In this document: piece by piece, positions 9,586-18,432 of the stretch
Position numbering within the stretch: the first letter of the stretch is position 1
Layout of the letters: every line of letters begins with the position of its first letter
Source: an uncultured Paracoccus sp.
GTDB taxonomy: Bacteria > Pseudomonadota > Alphaproteobacteria > Rhodobacterales > Rhodobacteraceae
DNA: 64,000 nucleotides
Direction of reading: 5' to 3'
NCBI RefSeq assembly: GCF_945915435.1
Contig: NZ_CAMEFG010000002.1
Location: forward strand, 62,001-126,000
Notes under the pieces: generated by a model
The model's database searches: none
What the model was told of the DNA's origin: nothing
Seen by the model: only the letters and a program-made list of their open reading frames with translations
Program-made: the position numbers and the translations under genes

Positions 9586-10509
9586 TCAGCCGCCGCCATA
9601 TTGCGCGAAAATCGACTTGATCGCCGCCGCGAAGGCGGTTGCCGAGGTGGTGGGCGCACGACCGACCAACCGGCAGCAGGTCAGCGGTTTGCGCACGAAC
9701 ACGGGGTCGTCGATTTCGACAAAGGCGATCTTTTCGCGCCGGGTCTGCAGGAACCGCCCGATCACCACGCTGACGCCCATTCCATCCTGCACCATCTGGC
9801 GCAGCAAGGTGAAGGAATTGGTGGTCATCACATTGCGGACGCTGACCTGCGAACGCACAAGCGCATCCTGCAACATCTGGTAGAGCGCCAGAGAAGCGTC
9901 GGGAAAGATGAAATCCTCGTCGGCAATGTCCTCCAGCCGGACCTTGCGCAGGCGGGCAAGGGGATGGGTCAGCGGCGTGATCAGGAAAGCACGGCGGTGC
10001 AGCGTGGCCAATGTCTCGATATCGGGCGAGGGCGGGAAATTGTAGCCAAGGCCGATATCTATATCCCCGTCGCGCATCCGTTCGAGCATGATGGGGGTAT
10101 TCTCGACCAGGATCGTGAACTGAAGCTTGGGATGGTTGCGGTGCATGTTGTTCAGGATGCCGGGCAACAGGTCCGATGCCAGCACCTCGTTCACGCCAAG
10201 CCGCAGATGCCCCCGTTGCAACCCGCGCAACTCGTGCAGTTCATCCTGTGCGATGTTGAGTTCGTTCACGACCGAGGCGCAGCGGAACATCAGGATCTCG
10301 CCCGCCTCGGTCAATTCAAGCCCGCCGCGTCCCCGGTCGCGGCGAAACAGTTCCACGTCCAGGCTTTCTTCCAGATTCTTGATCTGCTTGCTGACGGCCG
10401 AGGGGGCGACATGCAGCCGGTCGGCGGCGGCCCGGAAGGAACCTTCACGGGCAACCTCGATGAAATGGCGAAGACCCGGAAGGCGGGCAAGGATCTTGCT
10501 GGATGCCAA
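9586..10509 (-). CDS. LysR family transcriptional regulator
   Basis: N-terminal HTH LRHFIEVAREGSFRAAADRLHVAPSAVSKQIKNLEESLDVELFRRDR. Confidence 0.92.
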   Translation of the reverse strand: MASSKILARLPGLRHFIEVAREGSFRAAADRLHVAPSAVSKQIKNLEESLDVELFRRDRGRGGLELTEAGEILMFRCASVVNELNIAQDELHELRGLQRGHLRLGVNEVLASDLLPGILNNMHRNHPKLQFTILVENTPIMLERMRDGDIDIGLGYNFPPSPDIETLATLHRRAFLITPLTHPLARLRKVRLEDIADEDFIFPDASLALYQMLQDALVRSQVSVRNVMTTNSFTLLRQMVQDGMGVSVVIGRFLQTRREKIAFVEIDDPVFVRKPLTCCRLVGRAPTTSATAFAAAIKSIFAQYGGG

Positions 10510-10549
10510 GGAGAACCTCTTGGAGCCTGTATATGGGGATGAATCATAG

Positions 10550-11986
10550 ATGACAGGTGCAGCCTTGCAAGACGGCGTTATCTTGGCCGAATTGGCCGAT
10601 GTCCTTGGTTCGCATGCGGTTCTCGTGGATACGGCGGATCGCGAACGCTACCGATGCGATCAGTCCGGTCATGCCGCCGGAATGCCGATTGCGGTGCTTC
10701 GGCCCGCGACGACCGAAGCCGCAGCCCAGGCGGTGGCGCTCTGTGCGCAACACCGTGTCGCGATCGTGCCGCAGGGAGGACGCACGGGTCTGTCGGGTGG
10801 CGGTTCTGCAATCGACGGCTGCGTCATTCTCAGCCTTGAACGTCTTGTGGGGGTGGAAGAACTGGACGCCGCTACCATGACCATGACCGTTCGCGCCGGA
10901 ACGCCCCTGGAACAGGTGCAGGAAGCCGCGCGCAGGCATGGGCTGGATTATCCGGTCGATATCGGCGCGCGCGGCACGGCAACCATCGGCGGAACGATCG
11001 CCACGAATGCCGGCGGCATCAGGGTGCTGCGCTTCGGCATGACGCGCCACCATGTCCTGGGACTCGAGGCCATCCTGCCTGACGGCTCGATCTTGTCACG
11101 CATGGGGCGAACCGCCAAGGACAATACGGGATACGACCTGAAACAGCTTCTCATCGGATCCGAGGGCACATTGGGCGTTATCTGCCGGGCGGTTTTACAA
11201 TTGCGCCCGTGGCGCGCGAACAGCGCGCTTGCCCTGGTTGGGCTGCGCGATCATGCGGCGGCATTGAGATGCCTGACCTCGCTGCGGCAGCGTTTCGACA
11301 CCCGGCTCATCGCTTTCGAAGGAATGTGGCCCGACTACTGGAAGCTGGTTTGCCACGATTCGGGCCTGGCCAAGCCGCCGTTTGCCGGGGGTCACGGGTT
11401 TCATGTGCTGTTCGAGGTCGAGTTGCCGGACAATGAAGGCCCTGGCGATGTCGAAGACTGGTTTGCCGAAGTGTCCGAAAACGACTTGGTGCAGGACGGT
11501 GTCCTTGCGCAGTCGCTGGCCGATCACGGCGCCTTGTGGCGCTTGCGCGAAGCCGTCGGAGAGATCGACGACGCGCTTGGGCCGCACATCAATTTCGACA
11601 TCGGGATCGATCCGTCCCGCCTTGGCCGTTTCTGCGATCAGGCAGACCGTATGCTTGATGCGCTTCCTCAGGCAGGCCGCACTGTGAAGGTCGGCCACGT
11701 TGGCGATGGAAATGTGCATCTTCTCGTTGCCCATTCCGGCTTGTCGAAGGACGTCAAGATAGTCGAGCAGGCGATCTATGGCCTGGTCCAGGACTATCGG
11801 GGTGCCGTCACCGCCGAGCATGGCGTGGGACGGCTGAAGGCCGACTGGTTGCGCCATAGCCGCAGTGATACCGAGGTAGCGGTCATGGCAGCGGTCAAGT
11901 CAAGCCTCGACCCACATGGCATCATGAATCCCGGTTCCGTATTGCCTTGCGTTCATCGTGGCGCGGGCCACTTCGGATCAAAATGA
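10550..11986 (+). CDS. FAD-linked oxidase/dehydrogenase (GlcD / D-2-hydroxyacid dehydrogenase-like)
   Basis: PQGGRTGLSGG, GTIATNAGG, IGSEGTLG and GHVGDGNVH motifs of the FAD_binding_4/FAD-oxidase C family. Confidence 0.9.
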   Translation: MTGAALQDGVILAELADVLGSHAVLVDTADRERYRCDQSGHAAGMPIAVLRPATTEAAAQAVALCAQHRVAIVPQGGRTGLSGGGSAIDGCVILSLERLVGVEELDAATMTMTVRAGTPLEQVQEAARRHGLDYPVDIGARGTATIGGTIATNAGGIRVLRFGMTRHHVLGLEAILPDGSILSRMGRTAKDNTGYDLKQLLIGSEGTLGVICRAVLQLRPWRANSALALVGLRDHAAALRCLTSLRQRFDTRLIAFEGMWPDYWKLVCHDSGLAKPPFAGGHGFHVLFEVELPDNEGPGDVEDWFAEVSENDLVQDGVLAQSLADHGALWRLREAVGEIDDALGPHINFDIGIDPSRLGRFCDQADRMLDALPQAGRTVKVGHVGDGNVHLLVAHSGLSKDVKIVEQAIYGLVQDYRGAVTAEHGVGRLKADWLRHSRSDTEVAVMAAVKSSLDPHGIMNPGSVLPCVHRGAGHFGSK

Positions 11987-12547
11987 AGGTGGCGTGCATG
12001 CAGAGACGACCTCGCAGACCGTGGTGCCGACATTGCGGAATCGATGGGGTTGGGAACTGTTGAAATAATACGCATCTCCATCGTGCAATATATGCACCTT
12101 ATCCCCGACCGTCACTTCCAGTTTGCCGCTGATCACAACTCCGCATTCTTCGCCGTCATGGGATAATGCATGGCGGCCCGAGTCCGCGCCCGGCTGGTAA
12201 AACTCGTGCAGCATTTGAATGTCACGTTGTCCCCGCTGCGCGGCGATCAGAAGATACCTGATCCCAGGAGCCCCTATGTTGACATGTTCTTCCCGGCGGA
12301 ACACATGGGTCTGGTTCGCCGAAAGCTCAAAGCTGAAGAAAGTGGCGAGATCCATCGGAATCCCGTCAAGGATCTTCTTGAGGACAGAGACGGAGGGCTG
12401 AATCGTATTCGATTCGATCTGCGAAACAGTCCCGCTGCCCACCCCGGCACGCCTTGCGAGTTCGCGTTGAGAAAGGCCGTTGGCCTTGCGAATCACGCGC
12501 AACCTCATCGCAACCAGTGGATCTTCGGTCTCTTGTATCTTTGACAT
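11978..12547 (-). CDS. XRE-family HTH regulator with C-terminal cupin domain (PuuR-like)
   Basis: MRLRVIRKANGLSQRELARRAGVGSGTVSQIESN (HTH) plus cupin SHDGEECGVVISGKLEVTVGDKVHILHDGDAYYFNSSQPHRF. Confidence 0.92.
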   Translation of the reverse strand: MSKIQETEDPLVAMRLRVIRKANGLSQRELARRAGVGSGTVSQIESNTIQPSVSVLKKILDGIPMDLATFFSFELSANQTHVFRREEHVNIGAPGIRYLLIAAQRGQRDIQMLHEFYQPGADSGRHALSHDGEECGVVISGKLEVTVGDKVHILHDGDAYYFNSSQPHRFRNVGTTVCEVVSACTPPSF

Positions 12548-12702
12548 TGCTTCGGTGCTTCATATTCGAAGCGGATTTTGGAATATTCAAGCAATTCCAG
12601 CAAGATGTTCTTTGGCCGAAATCGGAATTGCCGGGTCATGGGCAATCGTGCAGGATCTTGCCGATCCGGAGGCATTGCACTGCCGCTGGATGATCAGACG
12701 TC

Positions 12703-14127
12703 GTGAAAACATATCAGCATTCTTGGCAGCACCGAAGGAGCCAGGCCATGTCCCTTGAGCGCATTCGCAACGATCTTGGCGCGGTGGTTTCCGCGGACCG
12801 TGCGCATGTCTGGCATCATCTCAGCCAGCACAAGCAATATGAGACCACCGACCCGCGCGTTTTTGTCGAAGGCAAGGGGCTGCGGTTGTGGGACGCGGCC
12901 GGCAGGGAATACCTGGATGCCGTTTCGGGGGGCGTGTGGACGGTCAATGTCGGCTACGGCCGGACCAGCATCGCCGATGCGGTGCGCGACCAGTTGGTCA
13001 AGCTGAACTATTTCGCCGGGGCGGCGGGCAATATCCCCGCGGCGGTCTTTGCGCAGAAGCTGGTCGGGAAGATGCCGGGGATGAGCCGGGTCTATTACTC
13101 GAACTCGGGGTCCGAGGCGAATGAAAAGGCCTACAAGATGGTCCGCCAGATCGCCGCGCGCCATCACGGCGGGCGCAAGTGGAAGATCCTGTATCGCGAG
13201 CGCGACTATCACGGCACCACGCTTGGCACGCTGGCGACCTCGGGCCAGCCCGAGCGGGCGATGCAATACGGCCCCTTCCCCGACGGCTTCGTGATGGTGC
13301 CGCATTGCCTTGAATACCGCAGGCAATGGGACGTGGAAAACTATGGCACCCGTGCGGCGGATGCCATCGAAGAGGTCATCCTGCGCGAAGGCCCCGACAG
13401 CGTGGGCGCGATCATCCTGGAACCCGTGACCGCGGGCGGCGGGGTGATCACGCCCCCCGACGGCTACTGGCCGCGCGTGCAGGAGATCTGCCGCAAGCAC
13501 GACATCCTGCTGATCCTGGACGAGGTGGTCTGCGGGCTTGGCCGCACCGGCGCCTGGTTCGGCTATCAGCAATACGGCATCCAGCCCGATATCGTGACGA
13601 TGGCCAAGGGCGTGGCCTCGGGCTATGCGGCGATTTCCTGCACCGTCACGACCGAGCGGGTGTTCGAGATGTTCAAGGACGCGCCCGAGGACGGGCTGAG
13701 CTATTTCCGCGACATCTCGACCTATGGCGGCTGCACGGCGGGTCCGGTGGCGGCGCTGGAAAACATGCGCATCATCGAGGACGAGGGGCTGCTGGAGAAC
13801 ACCACCCGCATGGGCGAGCGCGTGCTGGCGAACCTGCGCGCGCTGATGGAGAAACACGCGGTGATCGGCGACGTGCGCGGCAAGGGGCTGTTCTGCGGGG
13901 CGGAACTGGTCGCGGATCGGGCAACCAGGGAACCGTTGGACGAAAAGCGCGTGCAGGCGGTCGTTGCCGATTGCGCGGCCAACGGCGTGCTGATCGGGGC
14001 CACCAACCGCTCGCTGCCGGGGCTGAACAACACGCTGTGCCTCTCGCCCGGCCTGATCGCTACGGCAGACGACATCGACACCATCACCAACGCAATCGAC
14101 AGCGCGCTGACGCGCCTGGAAGGGTGA
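12703..14127 (+). CDS. tpa: Class III aminotransferase, taurine--pyruvate aminotransferase-like
   Basis: SGGVWTVNVGYGR, NYFAGAAG, YYSNSGSEANEKAYKMVRQIA, LILDEVVCGLGRTG, TMAKGVASGYAA, NRSLPGLNNTLC. Matches my memory of Tpa proteins. In-frame alternative starts exist (e.g. MSLERIRNDL, 12748). Confidence 0.8.
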   Translation: MKTYQHSWQHRRSQAMSLERIRNDLGAVVSADRAHVWHHLSQHKQYETTDPRVFVEGKGLRLWDAAGREYLDAVSGGVWTVNVGYGRTSIADAVRDQLVKLNYFAGAAGNIPAAVFAQKLVGKMPGMSRVYYSNSGSEANEKAYKMVRQIAARHHGGRKWKILYRERDYHGTTLGTLATSGQPERAMQYGPFPDGFVMVPHCLEYRRQWDVENYGTRAADAIEEVILREGPDSVGAIILEPVTAGGGVITPPDGYWPRVQEICRKHDILLILDEVVCGLGRTGAWFGYQQYGIQPDIVTMAKGVASGYAAISCTVTTERVFEMFKDAPEDGLSYFRDISTYGGCTAGPVAALENMRIIEDEGLLENTTRMGERVLANLRALMEKHAVIGDVRGKGLFCGAELVADRATREPLDEKRVQAVVADCAANGVLIGATNRSLPGLNNTLCLSPGLIATADDIDTITNAIDSALTRLEG

Positions 14128-14404
14128 TCGCAGCTTGCTTGGCCAGACAAGTCGGTTGATTGACTGCCATACGCTCTAGTAGCCACCGTTTTGTCAAGCA
14201 TCTGGGTGAAGAGGTGATTTCCCGCGTCGGCGGCGTCAGGCCGCCGTTCGACGGGTTTCTGGATTCATGTGCTTCCAAAGCCCGTCTGCTGGGTATGATG
14301 GAACTTCTTGAAGCCGCCTGACGAAGCCGGGATGATGTGGGGTTCTGCCGCACAAATCGGTTGAGAGTATTCATCTTGAGAATTCAGCGTGGTAGCTGGT
14401 CCCC

Positions 14405-14557
14405 ATGAGCAGACCCGCACCTCCGACCTACAGGACCCGGAACCGGGCCGCTTACAACGAGGCGCTGAAGCGCCGTGGCGCGCTGACGATCTGGTTCGAT
14501 CCCGCCATGACCTGGGAAGCCGCCCCCACCGGCAAGCGCGGGCGCCAGCCAGCCTAG
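14405..14557 (+). pseudogene. Truncated IS5-family transposase N-terminus (50 codons, then stop)
   Basis: Translation MSRPAPPTYRTRNRAAYNEALKRRGALTIWFDPAMTWEAAPTGKRGRQPA* matches the conserved N-terminus of IS5-type transposases. The rest of the gene is absent. Confidence 0.8.
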
Positions 14558-14814
14558 AGTGACCCGCAAGAACGCCAAACCCTGGAAGCCCGACACCGCC
14601 GGGGCAATCGCCCGCGACGATATCGCCCTTTCGATCCTGCTGCGGACAAGCGAAAACAGGCGATCTGGCATCGCCTTTTCCAGGAAATCTTCGGAACCGG
14701 CGCTTCCCGCGCATGCCGGGTGCGCAACCGCGGCGGGCGAAGCAGGGCGGTTTCATTCTTCGCGGTCTCAGCACAGGACAAAAATCGTTGACAGCTTCTG
14801 CCTATCTGATACCA

Positions 14815-14827
14815 GTGGTCGGACCAC
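14815..14827. promoter_or_regulatory. Perfect palindrome GTGGTC-G-GACCAC, putative FadR/GntR-type operator
   Basis: Located 23 bp upstream of the GntR-family CDS. TGGTCnGACCA has the half-site layout common for FadR-subfamily operators. Confidence 0.6.
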
Positions 14828-14849
14828 GGTTATATGACTGGACGGATCT

Positions 14850-15641
14850 GTGTCGATTCTTCGTGACAAGGCGGAAGGCAAGGGCGGCTATGAAAGCGTC
14901 GTGGCCTATCTGCGCGAGCAACTGCTGTCGGGCGAACTCAAGACCGGCGACTGCCTGTTGCCGGAAAGAGAGCTTTCGGCACGGCTGGGCGTCAGCCGCC
15001 AGGTCCTGCGCGAGGCCCTGCGCGCGCTGGCGATGATCGGCGCGGTCGAGATCCGTCATGGCGTCGGCACCATCGTCAGCCGCCCGAACGTCTCGACCCT
15101 TGGGGAATTCTTCACCTTCGCCCTGGCGCAGCAATCGCAGGTGATCGACGACATCATGGAGGCGCGGGTCGCCATCGAGCATCACGCCATCCGCCTGGCC
15201 TGCCGCCGGGCCGGGCAGGCCGATTTCGACCGCCTGGCCGAACGGCTATGCGATATCGTCGAAACGATCCGCGATCCCGAGGCCGGTGGCCGCGCCGATT
15301 TCCGCTTTCACGAGGCGCTGGTGCAGGCAGGAGGGTCGCCGACCCTCATCAGTCTCTACGCCTCGATTTCGTCGCTGATGATGCGCTCGCATCTCGACCG
15401 GCGCGAACAGATCATCCAGGTCGATGGGATCGAGGAATTCCTGATCGTCCACCACCGCAAGATATACGAGGCCATCGTCGCGCGCGACCTGGCCCAGGCG
15501 GACGAACTTCTGGCCCGACATTTCGAGATCGGCGCCGATTTCCGGCGCCGGGCCAGCTTTCGCAGCGCGGCCGCCGGTCTTGCCGCCTCGTCCGCGACAG
15601 TCATCACGCAAGGAGAACAGAATGCAGATCGTGATCGGTAG
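14850..15641 (+). CDS. FadR/GntR family transcriptional regulator (FCD domain), GTG start
   Basis: wHTH LLPERELSARLGVSRQVLREALRALAMIGAVEIRHGVGTIV followed by a helical FCD domain (EARVAIEHHAIRLA...). Confidence 0.92.
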   Translation: MSILRDKAEGKGGYESVVAYLREQLLSGELKTGDCLLPERELSARLGVSRQVLREALRALAMIGAVEIRHGVGTIVSRPNVSTLGEFFTFALAQQSQVIDDIMEARVAIEHHAIRLACRRAGQADFDRLAERLCDIVETIRDPEAGGRADFRFHEALVQAGGSPTLISLYASISSLMMRSHLDRREQIIQVDGIEEFLIVHHRKIYEAIVARDLAQADELLARHFEIGADFRRRASFRSAAAGLAASSATVITQGEQNADRDR

Positions 15642-16068
15642 CGACCACGCCGGATATCACCTGAAGGAAGAGATCGCAGGCTTTCTGCGCGAATTGGGCC
15701 ATGACCCGATCGATATCGGCAGCTTCGACCCCGATCCGGTGGATTTTCCGGACATCGCCCGCAGCCTCTGCGGCAAGATCCGCGAGGGCGAGGCCAAGCG
15801 CGGCCTGCTGATCTGCGGCACCGGCGTCGGCGCGGTCATCGCCGCCAACAAGATCAAGGGGATCCGGGCCGCCGTCTGCCATGACGTGCATTCTGCCCAT
15901 CAGGGGGTCGAGCATGACGATGTGAACGTGATGTGCATCGGCGCGCAGATCGTCGGTCCCTGGCTGGCGCGCGATCTGGTGCAGTCGTTCCTGGATGCGC
16001 GTTTCGTGCAGGACGCGGATTTCGTCCGCCGCGTCGAGAAGCTTGCGCAACTGGAAGAAGAAAACTGA
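15622..16068 (+). CDS. RpiB/LacA/LacB family sugar-phosphate isomerase
   Basis: MQIVIGSDHAGYHLKEEI...RGLLICGTGVGAVIAANKIKGIRAAVCHDVHSA. ATG at 15622. Confidence 0.92.
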   Translation: MQIVIGSDHAGYHLKEEIAGFLRELGHDPIDIGSFDPDPVDFPDIARSLCGKIREGEAKRGLLICGTGVGAVIAANKIKGIRAAVCHDVHSAHQGVEHDDVNVMCIGAQIVGPWLARDLVQSFLDARFVQDADFVRRVEKLAQLEEEN

Positions 16069-16130
16069 CGGCAGGTGCGGCCGGGCCGGTCCCGGCCATC
16101 GCCGCAAGCCGAACTGGGAGGAGCCAGACG

Positions 16131-17054
16131 ATGTCTGTTCAGATGGGGGGAAGCGTCGGCTTCCTTGGGCTGGGGGTCATGGGCCGCGAGATGGCCCGCA
16201 ATCTGGCGGCGGCCGGTTTCGCGGTGCGCGCCTATGACGTCGTTCCCGCCGCAATCGAGGCGATGGCCGGAACCGGGGTCACGCCCGCCGCAAGCATCGC
16301 CGATGCCGCCGCAGGGGCCGATATCGTCATCTCGATGCTGCCCGACACCCCGCAGGTCCAGGACGTCGTGCGGGGCGAGGGCGGGCTGCTGGCCAACCCG
16401 CCGCAGGGCGGGCTTTATGTGGACATGAGCACCATCGCCCCCGGTGCGACCCGCGAACTGGCCGCCGAACTGGCGAAGGTGGGCGTTCGGATGCTGGATG
16501 CGCCGGTCTCGGGCGGTCCCGTCGGGGCAAGGGATGCGGCGCTGACCATCATGGCCGGCGGCGATCCTGTGGGCTTTGAACAGGCGCTGCCCTTCCTGCG
16601 GGGCATGGGCACGACGATCAACCATGTCGGCGCCTCGGGTGCGGGGCAGACGGTCAAGCTGTGCAATCAACTGATCTGCGGCATCAATCTTCAGGCCATC
16701 TGCGAGGCATTTGCGCTTGGCCGGGCCTGCGGTGTCGATCTTGCCCAGATGCGCGAGGTGCTGATGGGTGGCTCGGCCAATTCCTGGATGCTGGAAAGGC
16801 TGGGCCAGGCGATGATCGAGGGCGATACCTCGGCGGGTTTCCGCATCGACCTGATGATGAAGGACCTGCGGCTGGTTCTGGGCGAGGCGCAGCAAAAGCT
16901 GGTCCCGCTGCCCGCCACCGGCCTCGTCGCCTCGCAATATATCGACGCGCAGGCGCATGGAGAGGGCGCGAACGGCAACCAGGCCCTGTTCCGGGTCTAT
17001 GACCGGATGACCGGGCGGCCCACCCGGCCCGATGCTGCGGCAGGCCCGGCATGA
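16131..17054 (+). CDS. NAD(P)-dependent beta-hydroxyacid dehydrogenase (3-hydroxyisobutyrate dehydrogenase family)
   Basis: GFLGLGVMGREMARNLAAAGF, MLDAPVSGGPVGARDAALTIMAGG and GQTVKLCNQ motifs. Confidence 0.92.
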   Translation: MSVQMGGSVGFLGLGVMGREMARNLAAAGFAVRAYDVVPAAIEAMAGTGVTPAASIADAAAGADIVISMLPDTPQVQDVVRGEGGLLANPPQGGLYVDMSTIAPGATRELAAELAKVGVRMLDAPVSGGPVGARDAALTIMAGGDPVGFEQALPFLRGMGTTINHVGASGAGQTVKLCNQLICGINLQAICEAFALGRACGVDLAQMREVLMGGSANSWMLERLGQAMIEGDTSAGFRIDLMMKDLRLVLGEAQQKLVPLPATGLVASQYIDAQAHGEGANGNQALFRVYDRMTGRPTRPDAAAGPA

Positions 17055-17728
17055 TACTGGATTTCACGCCCATCCTTGCCCGCTGGCAGATGCTGATGGA
17101 TGGCGCGTGGCTGACCATCCAACTGGCCGTGGCGACGACGCTGACGGGCTTTTTGCTGGGAACCCTTTGCGCCGTCGCGCGCCGGTCGCAGTTCCGGCTG
17201 GCCGCCGCCGTTGCGGGCACCTATGTCGAGGCGATCCGCAACACCCCCTTCCTCGTGCAGATCTTCCTTGTCTATTTCGGCCTGTCCAGCCTTGGCCTGT
17301 CCCTGTCGGCGGTCACCGTCGCGATCATCGCCCTGACGATCAACGTCGGCGCTTATACCGCCGAGATCATGCGGGCGGGGTTCGATTCGATCCACAAGGG
17401 CCAGTGGGAAGCTGCCGAAACCCTGGGCCTGAGCAAGGTCCAGCAATACTGGCACGTCGCGCTGCGCCCGGCGATGGAGCGGGTCTATCCCTCGCTGTCC
17501 AGCCAGTTCATCCTGCTGATGCTGGCGTCTTCCGTGACCTCGCAGATCTCGACCGAGGAACTGACCGCCGCCGCGAACTTCATCCAGTCGGCGACCTACC
17601 GCCCCTTCGAGACCTATCTGGTGATCGCGCTGATCTATGTGGCGCTGTCGCTGGCCATGCGCGTCGTGTTCTGGGCGATCAGCATGGTCATCTTTCCGCG
17701 CCGCCGCCGCCTTGGAACCAACCTGTAG
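17051..17728 (+). CDS. Polar amino acid-type ABC transporter permease
   Basis: EAIRNTPFLVQIFLVYFGL and QWEAAETLGLSKVQQYWHVALRPAMERVYP (HisMQ/GlnP type). Confidence 0.92.
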   Translation: MILDFTPILARWQMLMDGAWLTIQLAVATTLTGFLLGTLCAVARRSQFRLAAAVAGTYVEAIRNTPFLVQIFLVYFGLSSLGLSLSAVTVAIIALTINVGAYTAEIMRAGFDSIHKGQWEAAETLGLSKVQQYWHVALRPAMERVYPSLSSQFILLMLASSVTSQISTEELTAAANFIQSATYRPFETYLVIALIYVALSLAMRVVFWAISMVIFPRRRRLGTNL

Positions 17729-17737
17729 GACCCGGAC

Positions 17738-18412
17738 ATGGATACGGCTCTCAATCCCAATCATATCAGGTTCCTGCTGGACGGCGCGCTGTGGACGCTG
17801 GTGCTGTCGCTGATGGCCTTCGTCGGGGGCGGCCTGGGCGGGTTTGCGGTCGCAATGGGACGGATCGCGCCCTCCCGGATCATCCGCATCGTGGTGACGG
17901 GCTATGTGCAACTGGTCCAGGGCACGCCCCTGCTGGTGATCATGTTCGTGACCTATTTCGGGCTGCCCACCCTGGGCTTTTCCATCTCGCCCATGTTCGC
18001 CGCGGGCCTGTCGATGACCATCTATGTCAGCGCCTATCTGGGCGAGATCTGGCGCGGCGCCATCGAATCCGTGCCGCGCGCCCAGTGGGAGGCCGCCGAA
18101 TGCCTGGCGATGAGCCGGGCACAGCGGATGTTCAAGGTGATCCTGCCGCAGGCGATCCGCATCGCCACCCCGCCCACGGTCGGCTTCTCGGTCCAGATCA
18201 TCAAGAACACCTCGCTTGCGTCGGTGGTGGGCTTTGTCGAACTGACCCGCGCGGGCCAACTGGTCAACAACTCGATCTTCGAGCCGTTCACGATCTATCT
18301 CATCGTGGCCGGTCTCTATTTCTGCCTGTGCTTTCCCGTTTCGCTGCTCAGCCGCCGGCTGGAGCGGACGGGCAGCGCCCGCGCAAGGAACCTCGAAGCC
18401 CTTTCCGCCTGA
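17738..18412 (+). CDS. Polar amino acid-type ABC transporter permease
   Basis: QLVQGTPLLVIMFVTYFGLP and QWEAAECLAMSRAQRMFKVILPQAIRIATPP. Confidence 0.92.
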   Translation: MDTALNPNHIRFLLDGALWTLVLSLMAFVGGGLGGFAVAMGRIAPSRIIRIVVTGYVQLVQGTPLLVIMFVTYFGLPTLGFSISPMFAAGLSMTIYVSAYLGEIWRGAIESVPRAQWEAAECLAMSRAQRMFKVILPQAIRIATPPTVGFSVQIIKNTSLASVVGFVELTRAGQLVNNSIFEPFTIYLIVAGLYFCLCFPVSLLSRRLERTGSARARNLEALSA

Positions 18413-18432
18413 GTTTCAATTCGGAGCATCCC

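Noticed and set aside
12366-12693. Short ORFs overlapping the XRE-cupin start and intergenic region
   Set aside because: They overlap the strongly supported XRE-cupin CDS or the palindrome-containing promoter, with no recognisable protein features.
14265-14774. 169-aa minus-strand ORF over the IS5 remnant region
   Set aside because: Low-complexity R/G/P-rich translation with no family resemblance. The plus strand carries the recognisable transposase N-terminus.
14559-14837. 92-aa plus-strand ORF (MTRKNAKPWKPD...) downstream of the IS5 fragment
   Set aside because: No motif or family recognised, no supported ribosome-binding site, and it runs into the putative gntR promoter/operator region.
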